Source: CAVOKN01 sp963696505
GTDB taxonomy: Bacteria; Pseudomonadota; Gammaproteobacteria; Burkholderiales; Rhodocyclaceae
DNA length: 17,144 bases
Reading direction: 5' to 3'
Assembly (NCBI GenBank): GCA_963696505.1
Contig: CAVOKN010000004.1
Coordinates: forward strand, 1-17,144
The position numbers and the translations under genes were made by a program. The notes beneath the pieces were generated by a model. That model was not told the origin of the DNA and made no database searches. It saw only the letters and a list, made by a program, of their open reading frames with translations. Below are positions 1-6,834 of this stretch, piece after piece. Position 1 is the stretch's first letter, and each line of letters begins with the position of its first letter.

Positions 1-40
1 TACGATAAGGGCAGGATTGTACCGGAAAGCCCCAATCGGC

Positions 41-60
41 CCGCCGTACTCGTATGGCGG
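41..60. other. hairpin upstream of the ferredoxin operon
   Basis: An inverted repeat pairs CCGCCGTA with TATGGCGG (one G-T pair) around a CTCG loop. No T-run follows, so it is not a convincing terminator. A perfect 10-base palindrome, CAGGATCCTG, sits just downstream at 71-80. The first 156 bases contain no gene I can support. Confidence 0.35.
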
Positions 61-124
61 CAGGGGACGCCAGGATCCTGCGGCCGCGACGGCACTGAAG
101 GGTCGGCAAGCCGCAGCCCCTGGC

Positions 125-130
125 TATAAT
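125..130 (+). promoter_or_regulatory. -10 box of the ferredoxin-hydrolase-ABC operon
   Basis: TATAAT is a perfect -10 consensus 26 bases before the first start codon. No good -35 is visible about 17 bases upstream. GGAG at 146-149 serves as ribosome-binding site for the ATG at 157. Confidence 0.6.
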
Positions 131-156
131 CCGCCAAGCCCCTCCGGAGACTTCCC

Positions 157-465
157 ATGAGCTACTACAAGTACCACGTGTTCTTCTGCTGCAATCAGCG
201 GGAACCCGGCGCCACCTGCTGCAACAACCATGGCGCGCAGGCGCTGCGCGACTATGCCAAGGACCGCGTCAAGGAGCTCGATCTCAAGGGAGCGGGCGGC
301 GTGCGCGTCAATTCGGCCGGCTGCATGGACCGCTGCGACGAGGGGCCGGTGATCGCCGTCTATCCCGAGGGCGTCTGGTACACCTACGTGGACGAGAGCG
401 ATATCGACGAGATCGTGGACGAGCACCTGATGCATGGCCGCATCGTCGAGCGGCTGCGCATCTGA
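157..465 (+). CDS. [2Fe-2S] thioredoxin-like ferredoxin
   Basis: This 102-aa protein resembles the thioredoxin-fold [2Fe-2S] ferredoxins, related to NuoE-type subunits, which are small soluble electron carriers. Cysteines at 11, 12, 21 and 22 form the first cluster of possible ligands, and C56 and C60 in GCMDRCDEGP form the C-x3-C second half typical of the family. The early GATCCNNHG segment also fits. There is no signal peptide or membrane segment, so it is cytosolic. GGAG lies 7 bases before the ATG. Its TGA overlaps the next gene's ATG by one base, so the two are translationally coupled. The electron partner is unknown; nothing nearby is an obvious reductase or oxidase. Confidence 0.85.
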   Translation: MSYYKYHVFFCCNQREPGATCCNNHGAQALRDYAKDRVKELDLKGAGGVRVNSAGCMDRCDEGPVIAVYPEGVWYTYVDESDIDEIVDEHLMHGRIVERLRI

Positions 466-1106
466 TGGCCCACCACCTCTCCGAACGCCTGCTGCTGGAC
501 GGACCGGCGGGGGCAATCGAGACCGCCATCGACCTGCCGGAGTACGCGCACGGCATCGCGCTGATCTGTCATCCCCATCCACTGTTCGGCGGCACCCTGG
601 ACAACAAGGTGGTGCAGACGCTGGCCAAGACGCTGCGCGACCTGCATTACGCCAGCCTGCGGCCTAACTTCCGCGGCGTCGGCAAGAGCACCGGCTTGCA
701 TGACCACGGCAAGGGCGAAACCGACGACATGATGGCGGTGCTGGAGTACGCCCGCGAGCGCTTTGGAGATCTGCCGGTGGTGCTGGCGGGCTTTTCCTTC
801 GGCGCCTGCATACAGACGCGGGTTGCCAAACTGCTCGCCGATGCGGGAAGGCCGCCGCGCCGGTTGATACTCGTGGGCACCGCCGCCGGCCTGGTGGTGG
901 GCGGGCGCAGCTACGCCACGGAAGCCGTTGCGGCGGACAGCATCGTCATCCACGGCGAGGTGGACGAGACGGTGCTGTTGGCCAACGTCATGGACTGGGC
1001 GCGGCCGCAGGACCTGCCGGTGATCGTGGTGCCGGGGGCGGATCATTTCTTCCATCGCCGGCTGCACCTGATCCGCGACATCATCAAGCGTTGCTGGCAC
1101 GCGTGA
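465..1106 (+). CDS. alpha/beta hydrolase (COG2945-like)
   Basis: A 213-aa single-domain serine hydrolase. The nucleophile elbow is GFSFGA with S111, D167 lies in HGEVDE, and H194 in GADHFFH, giving a plausible Ser-Asp-His triad. The N-terminal HPHPLFGGTLDNKVV (36-50) and LRPNFRGVGKS (65-75) are hallmarks of the small dienelactone-hydrolase-like group. No signal peptide is present, so it should be cytosolic. Its natural substrate cannot be read from sequence; homologues are annotated only as hydrolases or esterases. It overlaps the ferredoxin gene by one base and lies 19 bases before the ABC ATPase gene, so all three are probably one transcript. Confidence 0.88.
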   Translation: MAHHLSERLLLDGPAGAIETAIDLPEYAHGIALICHPHPLFGGTLDNKVVQTLAKTLRDLHYASLRPNFRGVGKSTGLHDHGKGETDDMMAVLEYARERFGDLPVVLAGFSFGACIQTRVAKLLADAGRPPRRLILVGTAAGLVVGGRSYATEAVAADSIVIHGEVDETVLLANVMDWARPQDLPVIVVPGADHFFHRRLHLIRDIIKRCWHA

Positions 1107-1125
1107 CGACGGGAGCGCGCGCGTC

Positions 1126-2055
<930 letters not shown>

Positions 2056-2067
2056 AGGACGCAGGAC

Positions 2068-2140
2068 GTAGGTCGGGTTGCGCAGCCACCTGACATTGTT
2101 CGGCGGCAGAGGGTCAGGGAGCGCTGCGCGCACCCTGACC
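2068..2140. repeat. two hairpins in the ATPase-326-aa gap
   Basis: The gap 2056-2163 holds no gene. GGTCAGGG (2112-2119) and CCCTGACC (2133-2140) form a perfect 8-base stem around a 13-base GC-rich loop, with no T-run after it. Upstream, at 2068-2095, GTAGGTCGGGTTGCGC followed by ACCTGACA looks like a decayed form of a dispersed palindrome common in proteobacterial intergenic DNA. That resemblance is from memory and weak. Confidence 0.35.
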
Positions 2141-2163
2141 TGCGGAGTGATCGGAATCGCCAA

Positions 2164-3144
2164 GTGATCGAAGCGCAGGTCGAATGCTACGCCCAGCGCC
2201 TGCTGAACCCCTTCCGCGGCGCGATGCACGTCATCCGCTATCGGGCCGCCGAGGCAGTGACCACCGACGGCCTGCACTGGGACATCTATGTCGCCAACGA
2301 CCAGCTCCTGGAGGGGCTGGACGGCGTGTGCGGCGCGCAGATCAGCGACCTGCGCTACGGCCGCTGGTCCGCTGCCGAGGGGCTGAAGCGTGGCCCGCTC
2401 TACCCCTCCGCCGACTTCCGGCGCATGGAGGAGATGGGCGCGGTGGTCTACGAGCATCTGCGCCTGTGGCACCAACGCGTGCCCTTTGTCTTCCGCGACA
2501 GTTACGAGCTGTGGCTGCTCGACTCCGAGGACAGGCCGCTAGCCCTGCTCCATACGGCGATCGACGAGCGCGAGCTGCCGGGCAGTGCGTGGCCGCACTG
2601 GCGGATCGGGCTGGCGGCGCAGTCGCGCTTTCACAGCGCGGCCGTGCACGGGGCTGAAAGCAACTGCGCCGATTATCTTGCGGCCTATATCAACGGCCGC
2701 GCCGGCGACCCGGCGCGTGCCCAGTGGTTCCTGCGGGAGGCCGACGGTTCGGGCAGGGGAATGCTGGTCGTGGGCGGCGGCTCGCAGGGACTGACTCTGC
2801 GCAGGCTGGGGCGGGAAGCCTTCCCCGAACTGTGCCTGTCGGCCCAGGCCCACGACGAGGCCCATGCGCGGCTGATCGAGGACTTCCACGCCTGGCAGGC
2901 GGCGTGGCTGCTGGTACTGCCCGACCTCGGACGCGAGGTCCGCGGCCGGCTGGAAAGCTGCGCCCGACAGCAGGCTCTGGTGGTGCAGAGCCAGCACCGA
3001 CTCTATCCGCAGACCGTGGACCGCCCGACGATCCGCGCCGCGCTGGTGGAGGCGGTGCTGCGAAGGGCGGAAAGCGCCGCGACCGGCCGTGAGGCGGAAG
3101 CCTCCCCGTTCTACATCGAACTGGACCCGGGGCCGCCGGCGTAA
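2164..3144 (+). CDS. conserved-looking hypothetical protein, 326 aa
   Basis: I do not recognise this family. The protein is soluble-looking, with no signal peptide and no membrane segment. It has five scattered cysteines (8, 56, 168, 224, 266) that form no metal motif. The first half is rich in aromatic and charged residues, with WDIYVANDQLLEGLD (39-53), RGPLYPSADFRRMEEMGA (76-93) and SYELWLLDSEDRPLALLH (113-130). The second half (about 175-300) looks helical. No Walker, HTH, protease or nuclease signature was seen. The start is a GTG with weak GGAA upstream; an in-frame ATG at 2224 would remove 20 residues. Codon use matches the neighbours, and coding is supported by length. It lies between the ABC ATPase and permease, convergent with the 42-aa peptide genes. 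Confidence 0.8.
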   Translation: MIEAQVECYAQRLLNPFRGAMHVIRYRAAEAVTTDGLHWDIYVANDQLLEGLDGVCGAQISDLRYGRWSAAEGLKRGPLYPSADFRRMEEMGAVVYEHLRLWHQRVPFVFRDSYELWLLDSEDRPLALLHTAIDERELPGSAWPHWRIGLAAQSRFHSAAVHGAESNCADYLAAYINGRAGDPARAQWFLREADGSGRGMLVVGGGSQGLTLRRLGREAFPELCLSAQAHDEAHARLIEDFHAWQAAWLLVLPDLGREVRGRLESCARQQALVVQSQHRLYPQTVDRPTIRAALVEAVLRRAESAATGREAEASPFYIELDPGPPA

Positions 3145-3159
3145 TTTTTTGTCCACAAC

Positions 3160-3181
3160 AAAAAAGGGCGCCGAAGCGCCC
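3160..3181 (-). terminator. Rho-independent terminator of the peptide genes
   Basis: Read on the minus strand, a perfect 6-bp GC stem (GGGCGC with GCGCCC) closes an ultra-stable C(UUCG)G-type tetraloop and is followed by six T residues. It lies 32 bases past the stop of the second peptide gene. On the plus strand the hairpin is not followed by a T-run, so it serves the minus strand. The A6 tract also pairs with the T6 tract at 3145-3150 immediately after the 326-aa gene's stop (TTTTTTGT with ACAAAAAA). Confidence 0.85.
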
Positions 3182-3199
3182 TGTGTCCTTCCGGGGGGA

Positions 3200-3364
3200 G
3201 GGAAGGAGGGGGTTCAGCCTTCGTCGATGCCCTCGGTCACGGGGTTGTTGATGATCCAGTGCAAGCGGCTGCCTTCAACCTGCGACTCCAGCACCTCGAT
3301 GTTGAGTTCCTCGGCAAGCTTGACGATGTCCGGCGTGTACATGGCGTGTCTCCTGATAAGTTTG
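3200..3364 (-). repeat. tandem duplication unit, distal copy
   Basis: A 165-base block repeated at 3376-3540 with a 176-base period. I count 8 mismatches and no indels by eye. The unit contains one 42-aa gene, its ribosome-binding site and a short C-rich (minus strand) tail. Confidence 0.9.
3214..3342 (-). CDS. 42-aa acidic peptide, distal copy
   Basis: An unrecognised small protein that starts MYTPDIVKLAEELNIEV and ends NPVTEGIDEG. It has nine acidic and two basic residues, no cysteine, one tryptophan (W29) and no membrane segment. Residues 5-19 could form an amphipathic helix. AGGAGA sits 6 bases before the ATG. The protein is identical to that of the copy at 3390-3518, yet six codons differ silently (CCG/CCA, ATC/ATT, GAG/GAA twice, GTT/GTC, TTG/CTG), which argues strongly for translation and selection on protein. 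It is second in a two-gene transcript ending at the terminator at 3160-3181. Function is unknown. A RiPP precursor, small regulator or protein-binding peptide are all possible and none is shown. Confidence 0.82.
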   Translation of the reverse strand: MYTPDIVKLAEELNIEVLESQVEGSRLHWIINNPVTEGIDEG

Positions 3365-3375
3365 GGGTGGGGAGT

Positions 3376-3540
3376 GGGAAGGAGGGGGTTCAGCCTTCGT
3401 CGATGCCTTCGGTCACGGGGTTGTTGATGATCCAGTGCAGGCGGCTGCCTTCGACCTGCGACTCCAGCACTTCGATGTTGAGTTCCTCGGCAAGCTTGAC
3501 AATGTCTGGCGTGTACATGGCGTATCTCCTGAAAAGTTTG
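3376..3540 (-). repeat. tandem duplication unit, promoter-proximal copy
   Basis: This is the partner of the block at 3200-3364. Outside the coding part only two mismatches are seen (in and next to the ribosome-binding site region). Similarity stops sharply after AAGTTTG on the plus strand, where the promoter region begins, so the promoter was not duplicated. Confidence 0.9.
3390..3518 (-). CDS. 42-aa acidic peptide, promoter-proximal copy
   Basis: First gene of the minus-strand pair, encoding exactly the same 42 residues as the gene at 3214-3342. CAGGAGATACGCC precedes the ATG, giving a strong ribosome-binding site at 6-base spacing. The stop is 47 bases before the second gene's start. It is preceded by a leader of roughly 75 bases with a hairpin, and by a promoter with a palindrome in its spacer. 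Having two gene copies for one peptide suggests high expression or dosage need (inference). I know no named family with this sequence. Longer ORFs on the opposite strand here are shadows. Confidence 0.83.
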   Translation of the reverse strand: MYTPDIVKLAEELNIEVLESQVEGSRLHWIINNPVTEGIDEG

Positions 3541-3549
3541 AGTTGCTTT

Positions 3550-3573
3550 GATTACGGCCTTACCGGCCTAATC
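3550..3573 (-). promoter_or_regulatory. leader hairpin of the peptide operon
   Basis: GATTA/TAATC and GGCC/GGCC arms form a 9-bp stem with one bulged base and a 5-base loop in the predicted 5' untranslated region. An 8-base palindrome, CAAATTTG, lies just upstream at 3579-3586, flanked by CCGA and TCGG. No T-run follows, so it is more likely a stabilising or regulatory leader than an attenuator. Confidence 0.45.
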
Positions 3574-3598
3574 CCGATCAAATTTGTCGGTTAAACGG

Positions 3599-3627
3599 AC
3601 TTTAGTTTTGTCCTGGACAAATGTCAA
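3599..3627 (-). promoter_or_regulatory. promoter of the 42-aa peptide genes
   Basis: On the minus strand a perfect -35 TTGACA (3627-3622) is followed by exactly 17 bases and TAAAGT (3604-3599, 4/6 to TATAAT). The predicted start of transcription is near 3592. The region 3530-3660 is clearly more AT-rich than its surroundings. Confidence 0.72.
3607..3621. promoter_or_regulatory. operator-like 7-1-7 palindrome
   Basis: TTTGTCC-T-GGACAAA is a perfect 15-base inverted repeat lying wholly in the spacer between the -35 and -10, where a bound dimeric repressor would block RNA polymerase. A related half site (GACAAATTTG on the minus strand) recurs at 3579-3588. I cannot assign a regulator family. 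Confidence 0.6.
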
Positions 3628-3687
3628 GAACTTTTTATGTTCCCATAAACATTGCAGGGAATTGGCCGCCGCTGGTCCATCCCGCGG

Positions 3688-3696
3688 TGGGATAAT
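3688..3696 (+). promoter_or_regulatory. extended -10 promoter of the ABC permease
   Basis: TGGGATAAT matches the extended -10 form TGn followed by a near-consensus hexamer, 30 bases before the ATG. No clear -35 is visible, as expected for extended -10 promoters. It would give the permease its own transcript, independent of the ATPase operon. Confidence 0.5.
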
Positions 3697-3726
3697 GCGG
3701 AGCCTTCCCGCCACTTCCTGGGCGCC

Positions 3727-4521
3727 ATGACCGGCCTCGCTCGTGCCCTGCTCGTTCCGCCCCGCCCCAGCCTGCGCTTCGTGCCGGTGTGGCGGCGCAA
3801 CCTGCTGGTATGGCGCAAGCTCGCCATCCCTTCGGTGCTGGGCAATCTGGCGGACCCGATGATCTACATGCTGGGCCTGGGCTACGGCCTCGGGGCGCTG
3901 CTGCCTCAGGTGGGCGGCGTGTCCTACATCGCCTTTCTCGCCGCGGGGACGGTGTGCTTCTCCACCATGAATTCGGCGTCGTTCGAAACCATGTACTCGG
4001 GCTTCTCGCGCATGCACGTGCAGCGCACCTGGGACGCCATCCTCAACGCCCCGGTGGCGCTCGACGACGTAGTGCTGGCGGAACTGGTGTGGGCTGCCTC
4101 CAAGAGCTTCCTTTCGGGCGTGGCGATCCTGCTGGTGATCTGGGCCATGGGGCTGACCCAGGGCTGGCTCGCGCTGTGGGCGGTGCCGCTGGTGTTCGTC
4201 ATCGGACTGGCCTTCGGTGCGCTGGGGCTGGTGATGACCGCGCTCGCGCCGAGCTATGACTTCTTCATGTACTACTTCACCCTCTTCGTCACACCGGCAG
4301 CGCTGATCTCGGGGGTGTTCTTCCCCGCCGAGCAACTGCCGGCAGCGTTCCAGGCGGTGGCCCAGGTGCTGCCTCTTTCACATGCCGTCCAACTGATGCG
4401 GCCGCTGCTGCTGGGGCAGGTTCCCGCCGACGTTGCGCTGCACCTCGCGGTGCTGTTCGCCTATGCGGCAGCGGGATTCCACCTCGCCCTGGTCCTGGCG
4501 CGACGGAGGCTCCTGAAGTAG
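3727..4521 (+). CDS. ABC-2 type permease, NodJ-like
   Basis: A 264-aa inner-membrane permease of the NodJ/ABC-2 family (usually about 260 aa). I count about six hydrophobic segments: roughly 40-60, 66-82, 115-140, 148-172, 180-198 and 237-258. The late LISGVFFPAEQLP (193-205) followed by LPLSHAVQLMRPL is typical of the family. The ATG at 3727 is preferred; an in-frame TTG at 3652 would add 25 unlikely residues and run upstream of the promoter. It probably pairs with the ATPase at 1126-2055 to form an exporter of unknown substrate. Its TAG stop lies inside the inverted repeat at 4518-4582. Confidence 0.88.
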   Translation: MTGLARALLVPPRPSLRFVPVWRRNLLVWRKLAIPSVLGNLADPMIYMLGLGYGLGALLPQVGGVSYIAFLAAGTVCFSTMNSASFETMYSGFSRMHVQRTWDAILNAPVALDDVVLAELVWAASKSFLSGVAILLVIWAMGLTQGWLALWAVPLVFVIGLAFGALGLVMTALAPSYDFFMYYFTLFVTPAALISGVFFPAEQLPAAFQAVAQVLPLSHAVQLMRPLLLGQVPADVALHLAVLFAYAAAGFHLALVLARRRLLK

Positions 4522-4582
4522 GGTGCGCCATGCACACCGGCCCGTCGCGTGCGCCCGAATTGGTGCGCACGGCGCACCCTAC
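4518..4582. repeat. REP/MITE-like inverted repeat
   Basis: Two 21-base arms, GTAGGGTGCGCCATGCACACC (split here as GTAGGGTGCGCC + ATGCACACC) at 4518-4538 and its near-complement at 4562-4582, match at 19 of 21 positions around a 23-base loop. The GTAGGGTGCGC...GCGCACCCTAC motif is one I recall as dispersed in proteobacterial intergenic DNA. It overlaps the permease stop codon and may act as a transcript-end structure. Confidence 0.7.
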
Positions 4583-4607
4583 GGGCTGCCGCGAGGGCCG
4601 AAGCCGC

Positions 4608-4613
4608 TAGAAT
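4608..4613 (+). promoter_or_regulatory. -10 box of cutA
   Basis: TAGAAT ends 6 bases before the cutA ATG, placing the expected transcription start on the A of the start codon. No ribosome-binding site is present. The -35 is poor. Confidence 0.45.
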
Positions 4614-4619
4614 TGCGGT

Positions 4620-4946
4620 ATGCAGACTCTGCTCGTCATCACCAACCTGCCTGACAGCACCAGCGCCGAGGCTCTGGCGCGCAAGCTCGTCGAAGGGCGG
4701 CTTGCCGCCTGCGTCAACATTCTGTCGCCCTGCCGCTCGGTGTATCGCTGGCAGGGCACGCTGGAATCGGCCGCCGAAGTGCCGGTGCTGATCAAGACCA
4801 CGGCCGAGCGCTACGCCGCGCTCGAAGCTGCGATCCGCGCCGCACACCCCTACGAACTTCCCGAGATCGTCGCGGTCTCCATCGAGCGCGGCCTGCCCGA
4901 GTATCTCGCCTGGGTTGCCGCCGATACCGCGCCCCTTCCCCGCTGA
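4620..4946 (+). CDS. cutA: divalent-cation tolerance protein CutA
   Basis: A 108-aa protein of normal family length. CutA forms very stable trimers with a ferredoxin-like fold and was linked genetically to copper tolerance in E. coli; its biochemical role is unsettled. Conserved pieces are LVITNLPD (5-12), ACVNI (30-34), VYRWQG (41-46), VLIKT (56-60) and HPYELPEI (76-83). No signal peptide is present. It lies 12 bases before dsbD, the same pairing as cutA-dipZ in E. coli, so the two probably share a transcript. It lacks a ribosome-binding site and may be leaderless. Confidence 0.95.
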   Translation: MQTLLVITNLPDSTSAEALARKLVEGRLAACVNILSPCRSVYRWQGTLESAAEVPVLIKTTAERYAALEAAIRAAHPYELPEIVAVSIERGLPEYLAWVAADTAPLPR

Positions 4947-4958
4947 ACTGCTATCCCG

Positions 4959-6764
4959 ATGCTGAAGAAACTGCTGATCGCCCTTTGCTTGCTGACCGCG
5001 CTGCCGGCGCTCGCCCAGGAACTGCTTGAGCCCGAGAAGGCCTTCAAATTCTCCGCTCGCGCGCTGGATCCGCAGACGGTCGAAGTGCGCTTCGACATCG
5101 CCGAGGGCTACTACCTCTACAAGGACAAGTTCAAGTTCGCCGCCGACGCTCCCGCGGTCAAGTTCGGCACCGCCCAGTTCCCGGCCGGTAAGGTCAAGCA
5201 CGACGAGTTCTTCGGTGAGGTGGAAACCTTCCGCGATGCCATTGCCATCAGGCTGCCGCTGGCGGCGGGCCAGGAGGCGGGGGCGTTCAAGCTGACGGTC
5301 ACCTCCCAGGGCTGCGCCGACATCGGCGTGTGCTACCCACCCCAGCCGCAGAGCGCGACGGTCGTACTGGCGGCCTTGTCCTCTCCGCCCGAAGGCGGCG
5401 TCGCGGATCTACTCAAGGCCGCGCCGGCGACGTCTGCTGCAAACCCGGCGGCCGCGCAGAGCGCCCCCCTTGACGAATCCTCGCAGCTCGCCGGCCTGCT
5501 CAAGAACGCGAGCTTCTGGATCGTCCTCACCACCTTCTTCGGCGCCGGATTGCTGCTGGCGCTGACACCCTGCGTCTTCCCGATGATCCCCATCCTGTCG
5601 GGCATCATCGTCGGCCACGGCCACAACATCACCCGCCGCCACGCCTTCGGACTGTCGCTCGCCTATGTGCTCGGCATGGCGGTCACTTACGCGCTGGCGG
5701 GTGTCGCCGCGGGCCTGTCGGGAACGCTGCTGTCGAGCGCGCTCCAGAATCCCTGGGTGCTGGGCGCCTTCGGGCTGGTTTTCGTCGGCCTGTCGCTGTC
5801 GATGTTCGGCTTCTACGAACTGCAGATGCCGGCCTTCCTGCAAAGTCGGCTTGCGGAGGGCGCCAACCGCCAGCAGGGTGGCTCGCTGCTGGGCGTGACG
5901 GTGATGGGCGCAGTGTCGGCGATCATCGTCGGTCCCTGTGTGGCCGCGCCGCTGGCCGGCGCGCTGCTCTACATCGCCCAGACCGGCGACGCGCTGCTGG
6001 GTGGCGTAGCGCTCTTCGTCATGGCGCTGGGCATGGGCGTGCCGCTGCTGGCGGTGGGCGTATCGGCACGCAGCTTCCTGCCCAAGGCCGGACCGTGGAT
6101 GGAGGCGGTAAAGAAGTTCTTCGGCGTCATGTTGCTGGCGGTGGCGATCTACATCGTGTCGCCGGTGGTGCCCGGCATCGTCGCCATGCTGGCCTGGGCG
6201 GCGCTGCTGATCTTCGCCGCGATGTTCGTGCATGCCCTGGACCCGCTGCCGCCCAACGCCCACGGCTGGCAGCGCTTCTGGAAGGGCGCCGGCGTGGTGG
6301 CATTGCTGGTGGGCAGCGCGCTGCTGATCGGCGCGCTGGCCGGATCGCGCGATCCGCTCCAGCCCCTGGCTGTTCTGCGCGGCGCGGTGGCGGCCCCCGA
6401 GGGCCACGTGCGCATGGAGCGGGTGAAGTCGGTGGAGGAACTCGATGCGCGCCTCAAGGCGGCCACCCAGCCGGTGATGCTCGACTTCTATGCCGACTGG
6501 TGCATCTCGTGCAAGGAGATGGAGAAGTTCACCTTCACCGACGAACGGGTGGCCCAGCGCATGGGCCGCATGCTGCTGCTCCAGGCCGACGTCACCGCCA
6601 ACAGCGAGGCGGACAAGGCGCTGCTCAAGCGCTTCGGTCTGTTCGGCCCGCCAGGGATCATCTTCTTCGAGCGCGGCGGCGCCGAAATACCGGGGCTGAG
6701 GGTGGTCGGCTATCAGGCGGCGGACAAGTTCCTCCAGACGCTGGAGCGCGTCGTGCCGAATTGA
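4959..6764 (+). CDS. dsbD: thiol:disulfide interchange protein DsbD
   Basis: A 601-aa inner-membrane protein that passes electrons from cytosolic thioredoxin to periplasmic partners such as DsbC and cytochrome c maturation factors. A signal peptide covers residues 1-19, with likely cleavage after ALA. The periplasmic N-domain carries its redox pair at C119 and C125 (GCADIGVCYPP). The membrane domain of about eight segments (about 185-460) has C205 in TPCVFPM and C327 in GPCVAAP. The C-terminal thioredoxin domain has W514-C515-I-S-C518. All six catalytic cysteines are present, so it should be functional. Length and domain order match the family. Confidence 0.97.
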   Translation: MLKKLLIALCLLTALPALAQELLEPEKAFKFSARALDPQTVEVRFDIAEGYYLYKDKFKFAADAPAVKFGTAQFPAGKVKHDEFFGEVETFRDAIAIRLPLAAGQEAGAFKLTVTSQGCADIGVCYPPQPQSATVVLAALSSPPEGGVADLLKAAPATSAANPAAAQSAPLDESSQLAGLLKNASFWIVLTTFFGAGLLLALTPCVFPMIPILSGIIVGHGHNITRRHAFGLSLAYVLGMAVTYALAGVAAGLSGTLLSSALQNPWVLGAFGLVFVGLSLSMFGFYELQMPAFLQSRLAEGANRQQGGSLLGVTVMGAVSAIIVGPCVAAPLAGALLYIAQTGDALLGGVALFVMALGMGVPLLAVGVSARSFLPKAGPWMEAVKKFFGVMLLAVAIYIVSPVVPGIVAMLAWAALLIFAAMFVHALDPLPPNAHGWQRFWKGAGVVALLVGSALLIGALAGSRDPLQPLAVLRGAVAAPEGHVRMERVKSVEELDARLKAATQPVMLDFYADWCISCKEMEKFTFTDERVAQRMGRMLLLQADVTANSEADKALLKRFGLFGPPGIIFFERGGAEIPGLRVVGYQAADKFLQTLERVVPN

Positions 6765-6803
6765 GGCAGGCCGGCGCCCGGCGCGGTGCGCGACGAAATC
6801 GCC

Positions 6804-6809
6804 TAGAAT
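6804..6809 (+). promoter_or_regulatory. -10 box of the riboflavin operon
   Basis: TAGAAT lies 25 bases before the ribE ATG. No good -35 and no ribosome-binding site are visible. The whole dsbD-ribE gap is only 70 bases, too short for an FMN riboswitch. Confidence 0.45.
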
Positions 6810-6834
6810 CGCGCTTTGCCTGCATCACGCCCCC

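Noticed and set aside
41..60. Terminator of an upstream gene
   Set aside because: The hairpin has no T-run on either strand.
3200..3540. CRISPR array or transposon ends as an explanation for the repeat
   Set aside because: Only two 165-base units with coding content and no short spacers; no terminal inverted repeats or transposase gene.
3089..3594. Two plus-strand ORFs of about 110 codons with a repeated stretch
   Set aside because: They are the reverse complement of the tandem 42-aa genes; the repeat arises from that duplication. They have no ribosome-binding site, and the silent-change pattern fits only the minus-strand frame.
3568..4335. A 255-codon minus-strand ORF opposite the permease
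   Set aside because: Its composition is a histidine/arginine-rich shadow, and it runs through the promoter of the peptide genes.
6765..6834. Possible FMN riboswitch before the riboflavin genes
   Set aside because: The gap is only 70 bases, shorter than the aptamer, and no conserved FMN-element core is seen.
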